64,000 nucleotides of DNA, taken from Unio delphinus. Its lineage: Eukaryota > Mollusca > Bivalvia > Unionida > Unionidae. Shown here piece by piece: positions 53,082 through 64,000 of this stretch. The translations under genes were made by a program, and so were the position numbers. The notes under the pieces were generated by a model that was not told the DNA's origin, searched no databases, and worked only from the letters and a program-made list of their open reading frames with translations. Each line of letters opens with the position of its first letter. The stretch's first letter is position 1. The DNA lies in assembly GCA_029339505.1 (NCBI GenBank), contig JAQISU010000166.1, forward strand, positions 7,163,501 to 7,227,500, given 5' to 3'.

Positions 53082-54496
53082 GTTGTATCATATACATCAG
53101 TATGACCTCAACTAATACACATGAACAATAGTTCAGACTGTGAGTGTGTATCCCATAGTACAGAGTTATTTTATTCACCTCTGAGTGTGAATCAACCAGC
53201 ATATAACAGTAATACAACTGCCATACTGATCAATCAAATCCAATCATTTGTTTTTTTTTCCTCAATGTGAGTCAGTAAAATGATTTGTGTGACTGTATGT
53301 CAACTGTCCCATACAGTTTCAAATTTTCATAACCTCAACATTTCCCATCTAATTTTTATGACACTTTTACCACACATTTAATTATCCACAGCATCAATCA
53401 TCAAGATTTTGTTTTAAGGAACAAGTTTCAATTTTAAATGAAAGATCACTGAATGCTACAGATTGTGCAGAACATTCTCTTAGAACACAGGAAGTCAATT
53501 AGTCATTTTCTAAAATTTGTGTGCACAAGACTATAAGTGCCAATGTAATAACCAAATGCACTGTGTAATATATTGGTAAATGTTTTTCTGGAACAAAACT
53601 AACACAGGAAATGCAATTGACACTACACACCAAAGGGATTATATAGGTAGCTCAAATCATTCTGCTAACTTCCACAATGAGTGAAACTTTAGAAGCAGCA
53701 TCTGTTAATGAATAAAGACAAAAATAACAATGAAACTTAAAAGTTATCAAACAAGCACAAATTATAAATAGAATTTCTAAGGAACACTAGAATTTGCGCA
53801 GTCTTTAGTAAGAAAAGAATAGGTCATTTTTCAAAGGTAATGTTTTGAAAGAACATGTTGATCTATAGCCTGAGTCACTTTCTTTGACAGTTTGTTTGAA
53901 GAAACAATAATGATTTTTATCATACTGAGCATTTTAAAAATGAGAAAGAAGTATTTTTAAAATCAAGATAAACATATTTTTTCATGCAAAAACATTTTCA
54001 TGCTGAGACCAATAAACCAATATCAGAAAATTTTCATATGGAACTCATTCACTTGTTACAAATATTTTATTAATTTTATGATCTATAATGTTTGAAAAAT
54101 GTTTTAATCCAACAAATTATGGACCACTCATATAATTAATAAAGGACTTTGTCATAGATATTGACAAATTTTAAGGATGAGCCCCTCAAAAATACTGATC
54201 CTCTTTTAGCTAAAAAAATGATTTTAGTAACAACAATAATCTGTCTGATGGGTGAATACATCTTCCCAAAGAGTGAAGCATTATCAATAAGACAGTCTTC
54301 TGTGCACTTCTCTTGTCCATGTGCCGAACAGACATCTTTTTCAAGGATGCCATGCTAATTGTTGTGCCATTTCAAAAGTTGTTTAGTGAGTTAAAACCAC
54401 GTCTGGTTCAACAATCAAATTTCATCTAGTATTACATTCATCTGTTTCATCTTTTGTTTTTAAGCTAATAACCTTCATCCTTTTTAGTAATTAGTT
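53082..54496. other. FAM72 intron
   Basis: AT-rich; nothing supported. Confidence 0.45.
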
Positions 54497-54592
54497 CTGT
54501 TGCTATTGTAGGGTTTAATGTCATTTTTCAGCACACAATATGCTATAAATGGTGGTCGGTATTAATGGTGAAGGAAGAACCTTAGAAACCCT
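54497..54592 (-). mobile_element. SINE A, copy 3 (3' part)
   Basis: Carries the tail GTAGGGTTTAATGTCATTTTT and the body GGTGGTCGGTATTAATGG seen in copies 1 and 2; the tRNA-like head is missing, replaced by a MITE fragment. Confidence 0.7.
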
Positions 54593-54599
54593 TGAACGA

Positions 54600-54718
54600 A
54601 ACAGTCCCTGTGCAGCTGAATTGTCAATCCAACATTAAAGTTTGCACATCTCCGTAATGCTTGCACAATGCAGCGAGCATTGCGTGCACATCTACCATTC
54701 GCTTAGAGGGAATGTTGG
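54600..54718 (-). mobile_element. hAT MITE fragment
   Basis: Matches the MITE at 60454-60611 in its shared part: CAGCTGAATTGTCAATCCAA, CATTAAAGTTTGCAC and the end GCTTAGAGGGAATGTTG. Confidence 0.75.
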
Positions 54719-56287
54719 TCTTCACCCAAGTTAGTAGCATCCTACCTCTGATTACTGACTTTCTCCAGTATTTTGAGGAATGGCTGATCAACGATGTACA
54801 AGTACTTCATCTGGATATGTTCCTTTGTTGGTCCACAGCAACTCAGCTCGATCTTTAATCCAGCCTCAAGAAGTCAGAACTAATTCCATCTCTGGATTAC
54901 ATGAACATGGGATGAAACTTCCAAACTAAGACTATGTCAGGGTTTCACTGTATCATGGTTAAAATCCTGGCACTTCTAGAGGCACTATGAATAAAAACAT
55001 AATTGTACAAAGAGTTCTCAGAAACTCTTAATCACACAAAATTAGATGGAATTTTTTTATCTGGGACACTGAAAATCACTTATACAGGAGTCCTCCATAT
55101 ACACCAATTTGCTGGATGGCAAATTAGAGGGCTTGCTAATCTTGCTTCAACCACCTGAGTGGAAAAATATGTTGATAAATGGATCATTTTAGCTGTGGTG
55201 ATATTTACAATCAGAAAATTCAGTGGCTGAACAACTCCCCAGATGTACATGTTGTCACTGTAAGAGTACATCTGTAGATCTGAAGTTGACCCAAAAACTT
55301 CGCTGCAAGTTCAAAGACTTGACTAGCTGCAGAGTGGTGAGAAAATGTGCTGATATTTTTATAATGACTGATTTCAGAGGCAGACTGTCCCATTGATGAA
55401 CATGTGAATAAGGGTACATCAAATGAACAACTTTATCTTTCATTGTTGTGTGTTTCCAAGTGTAGCCAAATAGGTAGTGACCTCAAAATCAAGACATGTT
55501 GAGAGTTAGACAAAATGCAGTTTGAAAATTTGGATAAGAATTTTTGGGTTAAATTGACAAAGATTGTATTGAAATTCAACAGAGTGCTAGAAGTTGCTAG
55601 AACTGACATTTCATGTGGAACACATATGTGGGATGCCTAACCTAGGGCTTGGAATAAGACCTTCCCTTGGCCTGACATAATTCACTCTCACTCTAATGGA
55701 CAGACAAAGGCTACATGTCAGCTGTACAGAAGTTAGAAAATGAAACTCATGGCAACCACTGTTTCTACTCATCTGGGGATATAGCCACTTCAGGTATGCC
55801 CAATTTGCTTCTGGTAAGGGATTGCAACTTTTGCTTTTCCCAAAACAGTAGTCCTGAACTCCTAGTTTTAAAATCATAGTAAGACCTCTGGTATACTTAC
55901 CATTACCATTCCCTTTTGAGAACCTTGAATGCAGCTGCTGAATGGTTCCCTTAGGATGTCTATATAGTTGTGCTCTTTAATTATTCTCATTCTCACAACC
56001 AAGAAATCACATGGATTCTCTACTATCTCTCATTCCTCTGGACCAGATTTTCATCACCATTTTGCCTGGTGGATGAATTGGGAAAGATTCCTAACTGGAG
56101 TCCCCATGCATGCACCCAGCCCCCTACACTTGTTTGCTGACACATCAGATTTTGGTTGCAGGGATCCAAATCAACAGCTAGGAAATGAAATGTGTATTTT
56201 TAGCATTTCATGAGTGCATCAACAGAATAGTGGGGGGGGGGGGGGGTCAATGTGTCATTTACTTTTATAAATTATTTATTTCATAAT
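54719..56287. other. FAM72 intron
   Basis: No gene recognised. A G16 run lies at about 56232-56247. The 13-bp target duplication of the LINE is at 56275-56287. Confidence 0.45.
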
Positions 56288-59200
56288 CATCTCATCTCAT
56301 CTCCGCCTGTGGCCCCGTTTGGGACATAGGCCGCCAACCAGCTCCCTCCAGGCGTCTCGGTTCTGGGCGAGTCTCTCCAGCTGTCCCCACGTCTTGCCCA
56401 TCTTCTTTGCGTCTGCATCCAAATCACGGCGCCAGGTGTTTCTGGGTCTTCCTCTCTTCCTCTTTCCTTGAGGGTTCCATGTGAGGGCTTGCCTGGTGAT
56501 GTTGGGAGCAGGTTTGCGGAGGGTGTGGCCAATCCATCGCCAGCGTCTCTGAAGGATGTCATCCTCAACGGGCTGTTGCTTCGTTCTCTGCCACAGTTCA
56601 TCGTTGCTGATTCTTTCTGGCCAGCGGATCTTTAGGATCTTCCTGAGGCAGGTGTTGATGAAGACCTGGATTTTCTTCATGGTGGTAGCGGTGGTTCTCC
56701 AGGTCTCTGCTCCGTACAGCAATATCGGCTTCACGATGGTGTTGAAGATCCTGATCTTGGTGGTGATGTTAAGCTGCCTTGATATCCATATGTTCTTCAG
56801 CTGATGGAAAGCTGCCCTTGCTTTGCCGATGCGTGTCTTAACGTCTGCATCCGTTCCTCCCCGCTTGTCCAGGATGCTGCCAAGGTAGGTGAAGCTATCC
56901 ACCTCTTCCAGCGCATCGCCTTCCACTGTGATGGGTGTATTGCTGGATGCATTTGTCTTGAAAACCTTGCTCTTTCCTCTGTTGATGTGGAGGCCCAGGC
57001 TGGCTGAGTTGTCCGCAACAATGCTAGTCTTTTCCTGCATCTGTTGTTGGGTATGCGAGAGGAGAGCCAGGTCATCAGCGAAATCTAGGTCGTCCAGCTG
57101 TTTCCACAGCGTCCACTGGATGCCGTTTCTTTTTTGGTCTGTCGATGTCTTCATGACCCAGTCGATGGCCAGCAGGAAGAGGAATGGTGATAGAAGGCAT
57201 CCTTGTCTCACCCCTGTGTTTACTGCAAAGGCATCAGTGAATTGCCTGCCGTGGACGATCCTACAAGTCATTCTTTCATAGGACTTCCTGATGATGTTGG
57301 TGATCTTTTCCGGGACTCCATAGTGCCTTAGTAGTTTCCAGAGGGTCTGCCTGTCAACGCTGTCGAACGCTTTCTCATAGTCGAGAAAATTCACGTAGAG
57401 TGGCGAATTCCACTCCAGAGACTGTTCCAAGATGATGCGCAGTGTCGCTATCTGGTCCGTGCACGACCTTTCCTTTCGGAAGCCAGCTTGTTGGTCACGG
57501 AGATGTGGGTCAACTGCCTCTTTCATCCTGTTCAGTAAGATGCGGTTAAACACCTTCCCCGGGATGGACAACAGCGTAATCCCCCTGTAGTTGGAGCAGT
57601 CACTGAGGTCACCTTTCTTAGGTAGTTTGACGAGGTAGCCTTCTCTCCAGTCTGCTGGTATTTCTTCGTCTTCCCATATCATGCCGAAGAGCGGGTAGAG
57701 GAGCTCCACACTGGTTTCCACGTCCGCCTTCAGCGCCTCTGCCGGAATGCTGTCGGGTCCTGCAGACTTGCCGCTCTTCAATTGCTTGATGGCGCTGCAA
57801 ATCTCCTCTCTGGTCGGTGCACCGCACTCTATTGGCAGGTCATTTTCCGCTGGCGGTACGTCTGGTGGGTTTGCAGGCGCTGGTCTATTTAGCAGTTCCT
57901 GGAAATGCTCAACCCATCTGTTCTTCTGTCCTTCCTCGTCTGAGATCGCTCTTCCATTCCTGTCCTTGACTGGTCTTTCTGGCTTGGCGAACTTTCCTGA
58001 AAGTTTCTTGATGGTGGCATACAGGTCTCTGGTGTTGCCATGGTGAGCTGCTTCTTCTGCTTCTGTTGCCAGCCTCTCTACGTAGCTCTTCTTATCTTTC
58101 TTGATGCTGCGCTTGACGCTTCTGTTGGCTTCTGCGTACTCATCCTTTGCTTTTGCTTCTGCTGTTCTTGTCCTACTGTTGTTTACGGCAGTCTTCTTCT
58201 CTCTTCTTTCTTGAATCTTCCTCAGCGTCTCTGTTGAAATCCATTCTTTGTGCATGTATGTTTTGGGGCCCAGTACTTCTTGGCATGTTGATGTGAGTGC
58301 CTCTTTCACTCTTTTCCATCTGTCTTCTATGGTCTCTTCTTCAAGCAGCTCTTCTAGAACCTGGAACTTGTTGGAGAGGGTGATCTTGAATTTATCCTGT
58401 TTGTTGTTATCTCTCAACACCGTGGTGTTGTAACGACGGCGTTGATTGGAGCATCCTGTCCAGTTTCTCTTGAGCTTCAGCTTCATCCAGGCAACGAGTA
58501 GATGATGGTCTGAGGCAACGTCTGCTCCTCGCTTAACGCGGACATCCCGAAGGGAGCGGCGAAACGTCCTCACGATGCACACGTGGTCTATTTGGTTTTC
58601 CGTCCGCAGGTCTGGTGACACCCAAGTTGCCTTGTGTATCCTTCTGTGGTTGAAAACACTTCCTCCGATGACCAGGTTGCTTGTGGCACACAGGTCGGCA
58701 AATCTCTCTCCGTTGTCATTCATCTCGCCAAGCCCATGCTGCCCCATGATCTCCTCGTAGCCTCTGTTGTCGCTGCCGATCTTAGCGTTGAAGTCACCCA
58801 TGACGATGATGATGTTTCTCTTTGGTCGGTCTTGGATGATGGTTAGCAGCCTGTCGTAGAAATCATCCTTCTCTTCTTCCTCACTGTCGTTTGTCGGGGC
58901 GTAGCAATGGATAATGTCTATGTTGATCCTCTTCTTTTTGGTACTGAAGGAGGCTGTCATTATCCTTGGGCCGTGTGCTTCCCATCCAAGGAGTGCTCCC
59001 TGAGCTGACTTGGACAGCATCAGTGCCACGCCTTGGGTGTGTGCAGCGTCGTCCTGCTCGTGTCCCGAGTACAGCAGTAACTCGCCGGAAGCCAGTCGTT
59101 TCTGCCCGGAACCAGTCCATCTTGCCTCGCTGATTCCCAGGATGGTGAGGTTGTATCTTCTCATCTCTGCGGCAACTTGCGCTGACTTTCCGGTCTCGTA

Positions 59201-59470
59201 CATGGTACGCACGTTCCATGTACCGATGGTAGTGGTGGTCCTGGTGGAGACGATGGTCGTCGGCCTGACGGCTTCCAGATGACTCTGGTTTTCACCATCC
59301 GGCGTCATACATCTTCCAGCTGGAGATCCATCTTCTCCCAGGGCCGTTGTTCCTGTTGGTTTACTTTTTGGCGTTTCTGTAGCAAGTTGTTTTTTCCGGG
59401 GTGGGGTTGCTAGCCCCACGCCCAACCTTCCTCCTTTTGCAGCCGGGCTTAGGACCGTCCTAGGCGGAGT
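56288..59470 (-). mobile_element. Full-length non-LTR retrotransposon (APE-RT LINE), 3.2 kb
   Basis: Flanked by a 13-bp direct repeat TTTATTTCATAAT (56275-56287 and 59471-59483). One intact ORF fills almost the whole element: about 45 bp of leader and a 3' end of GATGA repeats (GATGAGATGAGATG) in which the stop codon itself lies. It is GC-richer than its surroundings, which points to a recent arrival. Confidence 0.92.
56297..59425 (-). CDS. LINE endonuclease-reverse transcriptase, 1,042 aa
   Basis: Apurinic-type endonuclease: N71 in [10 protein letters not shown]100 in ISEARW, D211/N213 in MGDFNAKIG and the SDHHLLVAW motif near 305-313. The reverse transcriptase follows: NYRGITLLS (about 612-620), motif [14 protein letters not shown] (679-691), [13 protein letters not shown] (738-750) and catalytic FADD (782-785). 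The C-terminal tail contains [11 protein letters not shown] and [11 protein letters not shown], with Arg-rich ends. No ORF1 and no disruption. RTE-like in its compactness and microsatellite tail; clade assignment is inference. It resembles the broken LINE at 12357-13420 in its RT tail but is not a close copy. Confidence 0.93.
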   Translation of the reverse strand: MGVGLATPPRKKQLATETPKSKPTGTTALGEDGSPAGRCMTPDGENQSHLEAVRPTTIVSTRTTTTIGTWNVRTMYETGKSAQVAAEMRRYNLTILGISEARWTGSGQKRLASGELLLYSGHEQDDAAHTQGVALMLSKSAQGALLGWEAHGPRIMTASFSTKKKRINIDIIHCYAPTNDSEEEEKDDFYDRLLTIIQDRPKRNIIIVMGDFNAKIGSDNRGYEEIMGQHGLGEMNDNGERFADLCATSNLVIGGSVFNHRRIHKATWVSPDLRTENQIDHVCIVRTFRRSLRDVRVKRGADVASDHHLLVAWMKLKLKRNWTGCSNQRRRYNTTVLRDNNKQDKFKITLSNKFQVLEELLEEETIEDRWKRVKEALTSTCQEVLGPKTYMHKEWISTETLRKIQERREKKTAVNNSRTRTAEAKAKDEYAEANRSVKRSIKKDKKSYVERLATEAEEAAHHGNTRDLYATIKKLSGKFAKPERPVKDRNGRAISDEEGQKNRWVEHFQELLNRPAPANPPDVPPAENDLPIECGAPTREEICSAIKQLKSGKSAGPDSIPAEALKADVETSVELLYPLFGMIWEDEEIPADWREGYLVKLPKKGDLSDCSNYRGITLLSIPGKVFNRILLNRMKEAVDPHLRDQQAGFRKERSCTDQIATLRIILEQSLEWNSPLYVNFLDYEKAFDSVDRQTLWKLLRHYGVPEKITNIIRKSYERMTCRIVHGRQFTDAFAVNTGVRQGCLLSPFLFLLAIDWVMKTSTDQKRNGIQWTLWKQLDDLDFADDLALLSHTQQQMQEKTSIVADNSASLGLHINRGKSKVFKTNASSNTPITVEGDALEEVDSFTYLGSILDKRGGTDADVKTRIGKARAAFHQLKNIWISRQLNITTKIRIFNTIVKPILLYGAETWRTTATTMKKIQVFINTCLRKILKIRWPERISNDELWQRTKQQPVEDDILQRRWRWIGHTLRKPAPNITRQALTWNPQGKRKRGRPRNTWRRDLDADAKKMGKTWGQLERLAQNRDAWRELVGGLCPKRGHRRR

Positions 59471-59483
59471 TTTATTTCATAAT

Positions 59484-60453
59484 ATATAACATTTAAGAAA
59501 TGTGTAAAAACCCAATAACACAAATTTGAGACTATCCACAGAATTTAAAAGAAAAGGCTTTGTCATTGATGTTGACAAAAAAGACTAATACAGTGTACTC
59601 TACTTGTTGTAAAGAATTTCCAAGAATTCATATAAGACCATTTTTTCTTTTTAACTGAGGAGTATTGAAACCAGCTCAGATAGTATACTTCAGCAAAAGT
59701 CCTAGATAGTCATGAACATTTATTAAAAGAACAGCACAGGCATGTATAAATTTACATCATTAAAATGAGTTTGAAAGTGAAAAGATTGATTACTAGTATG
59801 TGCTACTTTGTTTGGCAAATATTGGGACAAGTCTGTATAGCAACCATCTTGTGATTCTCATAGTCCTTATTGTGGGTCACATCCCTTGCTTCAATAAGCA
59901 AACTGGCCAGTCCATTTTGTGTATTACTGTTTACTAATCATATTTGATGGCAAATCATTTGTATAATTCTGAAAGCCTCCATGTAGGCAGATTCCTATCA
60001 AATTTTATAAAATTCTGTTCAGCATCTTAAAAGTTGTCATGCAAAGGTTTTTCTATTTTTAGTAATGGTAGCTATGTTATATAGTGGATATAACATCATT
60101 TGTATGAACATAAAAATCAATACCATGGATGTGTAGCAGTTTTTGATTTTGAGATGTAAAAATATTTGTTTTCTATTTTTGGAAACAGTGGCTATATAGT
60201 GGATCAGTACCATTTGCACAGACTTGAAGAGTTTTCATGCCTGGTTGCTTTCATTCAAGTTTAGACAAATTGATATATTATTATATCAGTTTGGAAAAAA
60301 ACTTCTTTGAAGGTTTTTTCAAAAATGAAAACAGCTTTACATTTATATGCTTGTTTAATTTTAGTTACATTTCTTGGCATGTGAAAATTCACTCAGCAAT
60401 AGATATGGATCTCATTTTCAATACAGAGTTGAATAAATTATTTTTCATGTCAA
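59484..60453. other. FAM72 intron
   Basis: AT-rich; no supported gene. Two similar 70-bp segments (around 60040 and 60170, AGTAATGGTAGC/ACAGTGGCTATATAGTGGAT) suggest an old duplication. Confidence 0.45.
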
Positions 60454-60611
60454 CAACGTTTCCTCTAAGCAAATGTCAGATGTGCACGCAATGCTTGCTG
60501 CATTGTGCAGGCATTATGAAGAAGAGCAAACTTTAATGTTGGATTGACAATTCAGCTGCGTGGGGATGTCTGAGCAGCTGCACACATGTGCACAGCTTAG
60601 AGGGAACGTTG
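60454..60611. mobile_element. hAT-type MITE, 158 bp
   Basis: Ends CAACGTTTCCTCTAAGC and GCTTAGAGGGAACGTTG (one mismatch) with an exact 8-bp duplication CATGTCAA at 60446-60453 and 60612-60619. Confidence 0.92.
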
Positions 60612-60636
60612 CATGTCAAAGTACAGTGGATATGTC

Positions 60637-60847
60637 CAGAGGCGTAGCTATGATATTTTGCGCCCAGGGACGAACTATAAAATTAGCGCCCTTTCCCCCT
60701 CCCCGTTTAATCACATTGATCTTGTGACCGATTTATTACCCTTGTTTACTTATTATAATGTAACGTTGTAAGCCTCAATTTGGCGCCCCTGTACCTTGGC
60801 GCCCGGGGACATATGTACCCCCCTGCCCTCCCCTTGCTACGCCTCTG
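60637..60847. mobile_element. hAT-type MITE, 211 bp
   Basis: Ends CAGAGGCGTAGC and GCTACGCCTCTG (12-bp perfect TIR), internal GGCGCC blocks, and target duplications GATATGTC/AATATGTC (7 of 8). Confidence 0.9.
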
Positions 60848-62010
60848 AATATGTCATTAAATACATTTTTTCAGTGCAAGGGTCAAAATTCAACCTAAAC
60901 TGTTATTATGTATGTTTAAATTAAATGTTTACTAGTGCTATTTATTTTTTAAATATTCCATTACTTGCTATTATAATGTATTATTGTTTACTGGACTTAA
61001 TTTTTTTTAATAGAATTAAGTTCAGTTCTATTTGACTTGATTGATTTTTTAAAATTTATTTCAATGACGTAAATACCTAATAATAGAAGCCATGTATCTA
61101 GTTGCTGACCTTAAAATCGTTTACAGTTTTGGTAAACAACACTTTTTAATTGTTTTATCTGGCTTGGAGCAAGAATTAGTAAGTTGAGTCAAGGTCATAC
61201 CTTGATTATGTGATATAAAACAAGTGTTAATTCGTTAAAAAAACTTCTTTTCCCCCAGAAAGATAAACTCTTGACCCCCATCCGGGAATTTATTTTGCAT
61301 TTTAGTTAGTCTTGTAAATGATGTTATGATAAAAATTCTATCAGTCGTGCCTTACCACTTGAGAAGTCAAGTTGTTTTATGTTGTGTCCAGTTTAGGGCT
61401 AAGTTGTTATTTGCTTCATATTATTGAATTTCAAGTGATTGTTTTCCCTGGAAATAATAAAGTTTGCTGATAATTATTGGACAAAGATATTAACCATAAT
61501 TTATACAGAATTCAAAAATTGGAATAAAATATTTTCTCACAAGAGACTGTTGACACATCAGTACAACAATGACTATTGCATGTCATTGCCTTCCATCATG
61601 GATTTTCATTGGGATTTGAACTGTAATTCACTTAGAATGTTTTATAGATGTTACTGATATTTTTTTAATTCTTAGATTACAATTTGGATTTAATTCACAA
61701 TACCATAAGTTCTCTTTTTTAACTTTGTAGTGTAGGAAAATAAATTATTTGTTAAATTTTACAAAGCTTGTTGTCATAACTCTTTTCCGCATAGACTCTT
61801 AACTCTGTAAAACACATAGGTCTTGTTTGATATATGTAACCAGTGATCAGTGCATTGCAAAAGAAGCGTGAGCATAGGGCAGCTCATTATTAAAGATTGT
61901 TATAACTTTATTGCCTATGATTTATTTTCACACTTAAAACTTTTATCAAATTTTCTTGTTCCGATGACATGTGGCTTTGAAGCTCTATCAGTGTTGTAAG
62001 AAGTGTCATA

Positions 62011-62080
<70 letters not shown>

Positions 62081-62336
62081 ATTTTTGACTAAAATTAATG
62101 TGGCCATTTTTAACTATCATTACACAAAGTTACATGATAAAGTGACTATGTGTACAAATTGATTTGGCATTATAAACTGATTTGGAATTTGTTTCGTTTG
62201 CTTCGTTCTATTCCCCTCAGATGATCTCACATTTTCATATTTAAGTGATTGGGTTTCAATGATTGTATTCCTGAGAGTTCTATATTTATAATTTGTTTCT
62301 TTGACAACTTTAAAGTTTCTTTAATAACAAGTATAC
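60848..62336. other. FAM72 first intron region with (GA)n
   Basis: AT-rich; a (GA)n microsatellite lies at about 62017-62079. No exon recognised. Confidence 0.5.
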
Positions 62337-62521
62337 CATTTATCTGGTGTATCTGTAGAAAACAATTCTTTCCGATCATCAGCAAGGAGAAGTGCCTGCA
62401 TCCCTCTTCTACAAACGATAGAACCACAGATACTACAGTTCAAAATATACACATGTTTTCGCCTGAATGAGGGGTGCATTTCTGGTTTATGGATTTGCTC
62501 TTCGTCAAAATTTGTCTCCAT
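62337..62521 (-). CDS. FAM72: FAM72 homologue, first coding exon
   Basis: On the minus strand it encodes METNFDEEQIHKPEMHPSF, then RRKHVYILNCSICGSIVCRR, GMQALLLADDRKELFSTDTP and ends at a donor GTATAC. C-x-x-C followed by RGM-A-LLAD---LFSTD is the N-terminal signature of FAM72 (human: [21 protein letters not shown]). I chose the start at 62521; in-frame ATGs at 62545 and 62656 would add 8 or 45 residues. It ends in phase 2, compatible with the exon at 31326. The exon for the central cysteine block (C-C----ACL-C) should lie between them. Confidence 0.88.
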
Positions 62522-62656
62522 ATCTGTGCTTAGGTTAGAATTCATGAATTGGTCAACAAGAAATCTGCCATTAACATTGAAATTCACACAGAATTGAATC
62601 GAGTTTCTCAAACCTCCTATGCAATCTAGCAAGCGACTACAGACGAGACGCTGCAT

Positions 62657-64000
62657 AACATGTGCGTATATTTATTTTGGAAAGGAGAGATTGATTGGTC
62701 AAAATATATATTTATTTGTATACCTTAATTTGATTGGTCAATATTTTTGTATTGGAAATATTTCCGTACAGGACATAGACCACAATTAATTTTACTATAT
62801 GTTCTCTACATATATTTCTCAGTACTGACCTTTCCACAGTGTGACAATCAATACAAATCATATGTTAATCTAAAATACCTCCAAAGATGACTTCACGGTG
62901 AAATTCTTGTCAAGGGTTGATCGGCATTTTTTTGAGCTGCTGCACTGTAAACAGAACAGCATGTACACAGACCACATATTTCACTTCCGGATCATCACCA
63001 TGGCCTTATTACTCCATGTGCACTGTCGCCAAATTACACACTGACAACCACTCTCTCTGATCATATTCTCAAGAATGAACAATTACCTTTAAATCCCTAC
63101 CAAATATGCATCAATATAACTCTTCTATCACCACCAAAATGAGAGAGGAAAAAATGTTCTAAAAATAGACTGGAACTACATTCGTGGGTACTGAACTGGA
63201 AGTATTAATTGTAGTGTGATTCCTGACAGGCCCAACGTTTTGGGGCAAATTTTAGTAAAACTTTTATATTTGAATGCCACACCTATTTGAACTTTATACA
63301 TGAAGTCTTTTTGAATTTCCTTGCATACAAGACATGTGACACCTGCTGGAAAGTGTGTAGTGCAGGTGTTCCACAGGGTGCAAGTGTTGATTCATGTGCT
63401 TTTGAGAAACCAAAACTAAATTTGCTATATCTTCCTTAATTATAGGACTTTTTCAATGCTGTAAAAACCTAATTGTACTACAAGATAAGGCCTGTCTGAA
63501 ACTATGTTTAAAGTTTAAACATTTTGAGCAATTCAAATTTTAATGGAAATTTAAATAAACATTTAAATTTATAAACTAAATTTTATTGAAAAATTAAATT
63601 TTCATAAAAGTTTGAAAACAGATTTTGTCAAAGTTTAGGCAGAAAAGTTGATCAATCAATGGTCTTTAAAATAAATGGTGGTTTGGGTCTGTGTAACTGA
63701 GAACATTTTTCCCAGGGGTAGTGAAGTAGCATGACTCATAGTGATTTTGGCAACAAACCGCAATATGCCTGTCAAGGTGCATATAGGTGTACACACTAAA
63801 GAAGCAGCAACAGGTGCTATGTTCCATATTTATTGTGTCAGGTATTTAGGCAGTTATTCGTATAATTAATAGTGCACTCAGATTTAAACATCTGATGGGA
63901 CCACTTCCATGTTTTATAGGAAAATTGCATTACATTTTAGTGTCGATAACTACAAAAAGCGACAATAAGATAGGAAAATACAGTTTTTAGGCAGGCTATA
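62657..64000. other. FAM72 upstream region
   Basis: Contains the presumed FAM72 promoter (minus strand). ATTTATTTG and GATTGGTCAAAATAT recur around 62690-62745, including inverted CCAAT boxes (ATTGG). The rest is unfeatured. Confidence 0.45.

Noticed and set aside
52870..53217. Long open frames across (ATGT)n/(ACAT)n
   Set aside because: Pure microsatellite translation (MYVC or HTYI repeats) open in several frames; no gene evidence.
56797..59282. Many plus-strand open frames within the LINE
   Set aside because: Shadow frames of the GC-rich LINE ORF on the opposite strand.

Overview
This is AT-rich nuclear DNA of an invertebrate animal. It has spliced genes with GT-AG introns, long microsatellites, tRNA-derived SINEs, DNA-transposon MITEs, LTR and non-LTR retrotransposons, and one complete Maverick/Polinton. 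The style of the SINEs, one of which ends in GTTAAAC plus CAA repeats, suggests a mollusc; that is inference. No bacterial or plasmid features are present.

Layout. 1-2186: eroded DIRS-like (tyrosine-recombinase) retrotransposon. 2187-9198: a minisatellite split by a very young Ty3/gypsy element (2468-9092) with 1,637-bp LTRs and one gag-protease-integrase ORF that lacks reverse transcriptase. 10179-11354: a TIR element flanked by TA. 12143-25940: last six exons (+) of a host gene that I cannot name with confidence. Its introns hold a 5'-truncated LINE, SINEs, a hAT-type MITE and several minisatellites, one of which multiplies a splice donor. 29409-62656: a FAM72 homologue on the minus strand, convergent with the first gene. 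Three of its exons are visible (62337-62521, 31202-31326, 29409-29494); the expected middle exon was not found. Its introns hold the Polinton, an intact 3.2-kb LINE, MITEs and SINEs.

The centrepiece is the Polinton at 31408-47798 (16.4 kb): 226-bp terminal inverted repeats that match base for base by eye, and a 5-bp target duplication. It lies 81 bp from a FAM72 exon. Its genes are uninterrupted except at one suggestive frame change. The replication and integration set is a divergent PolB fused to an SF1 helicase and a C-terminal HNH-like zinc domain, plus a DDE integrase. The virion set is a double-jelly-roll-type major capsid protein, an adenain-like protease, an A32/FtsK-HerA packaging ATPase, a parvovirus-type phospholipase A2 and several unrecognised likely structural proteins. 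There is also an HNH/NUMOD homing-type nuclease and two zinc-ribbon proteins. The phospholipase A2 frame has no ATG and is joined to the zinc-ribbon gene upstream by an A AAA AAC slippery heptamer, so expression by -1 frameshifting is the most interesting hypothesis here. Short CTAG-centred palindromes are scattered through the element, including inside the polymerase-helicase gene.

Coordinates and motifs were read by eye. Homology calls rest on recognised motifs and not on searches.
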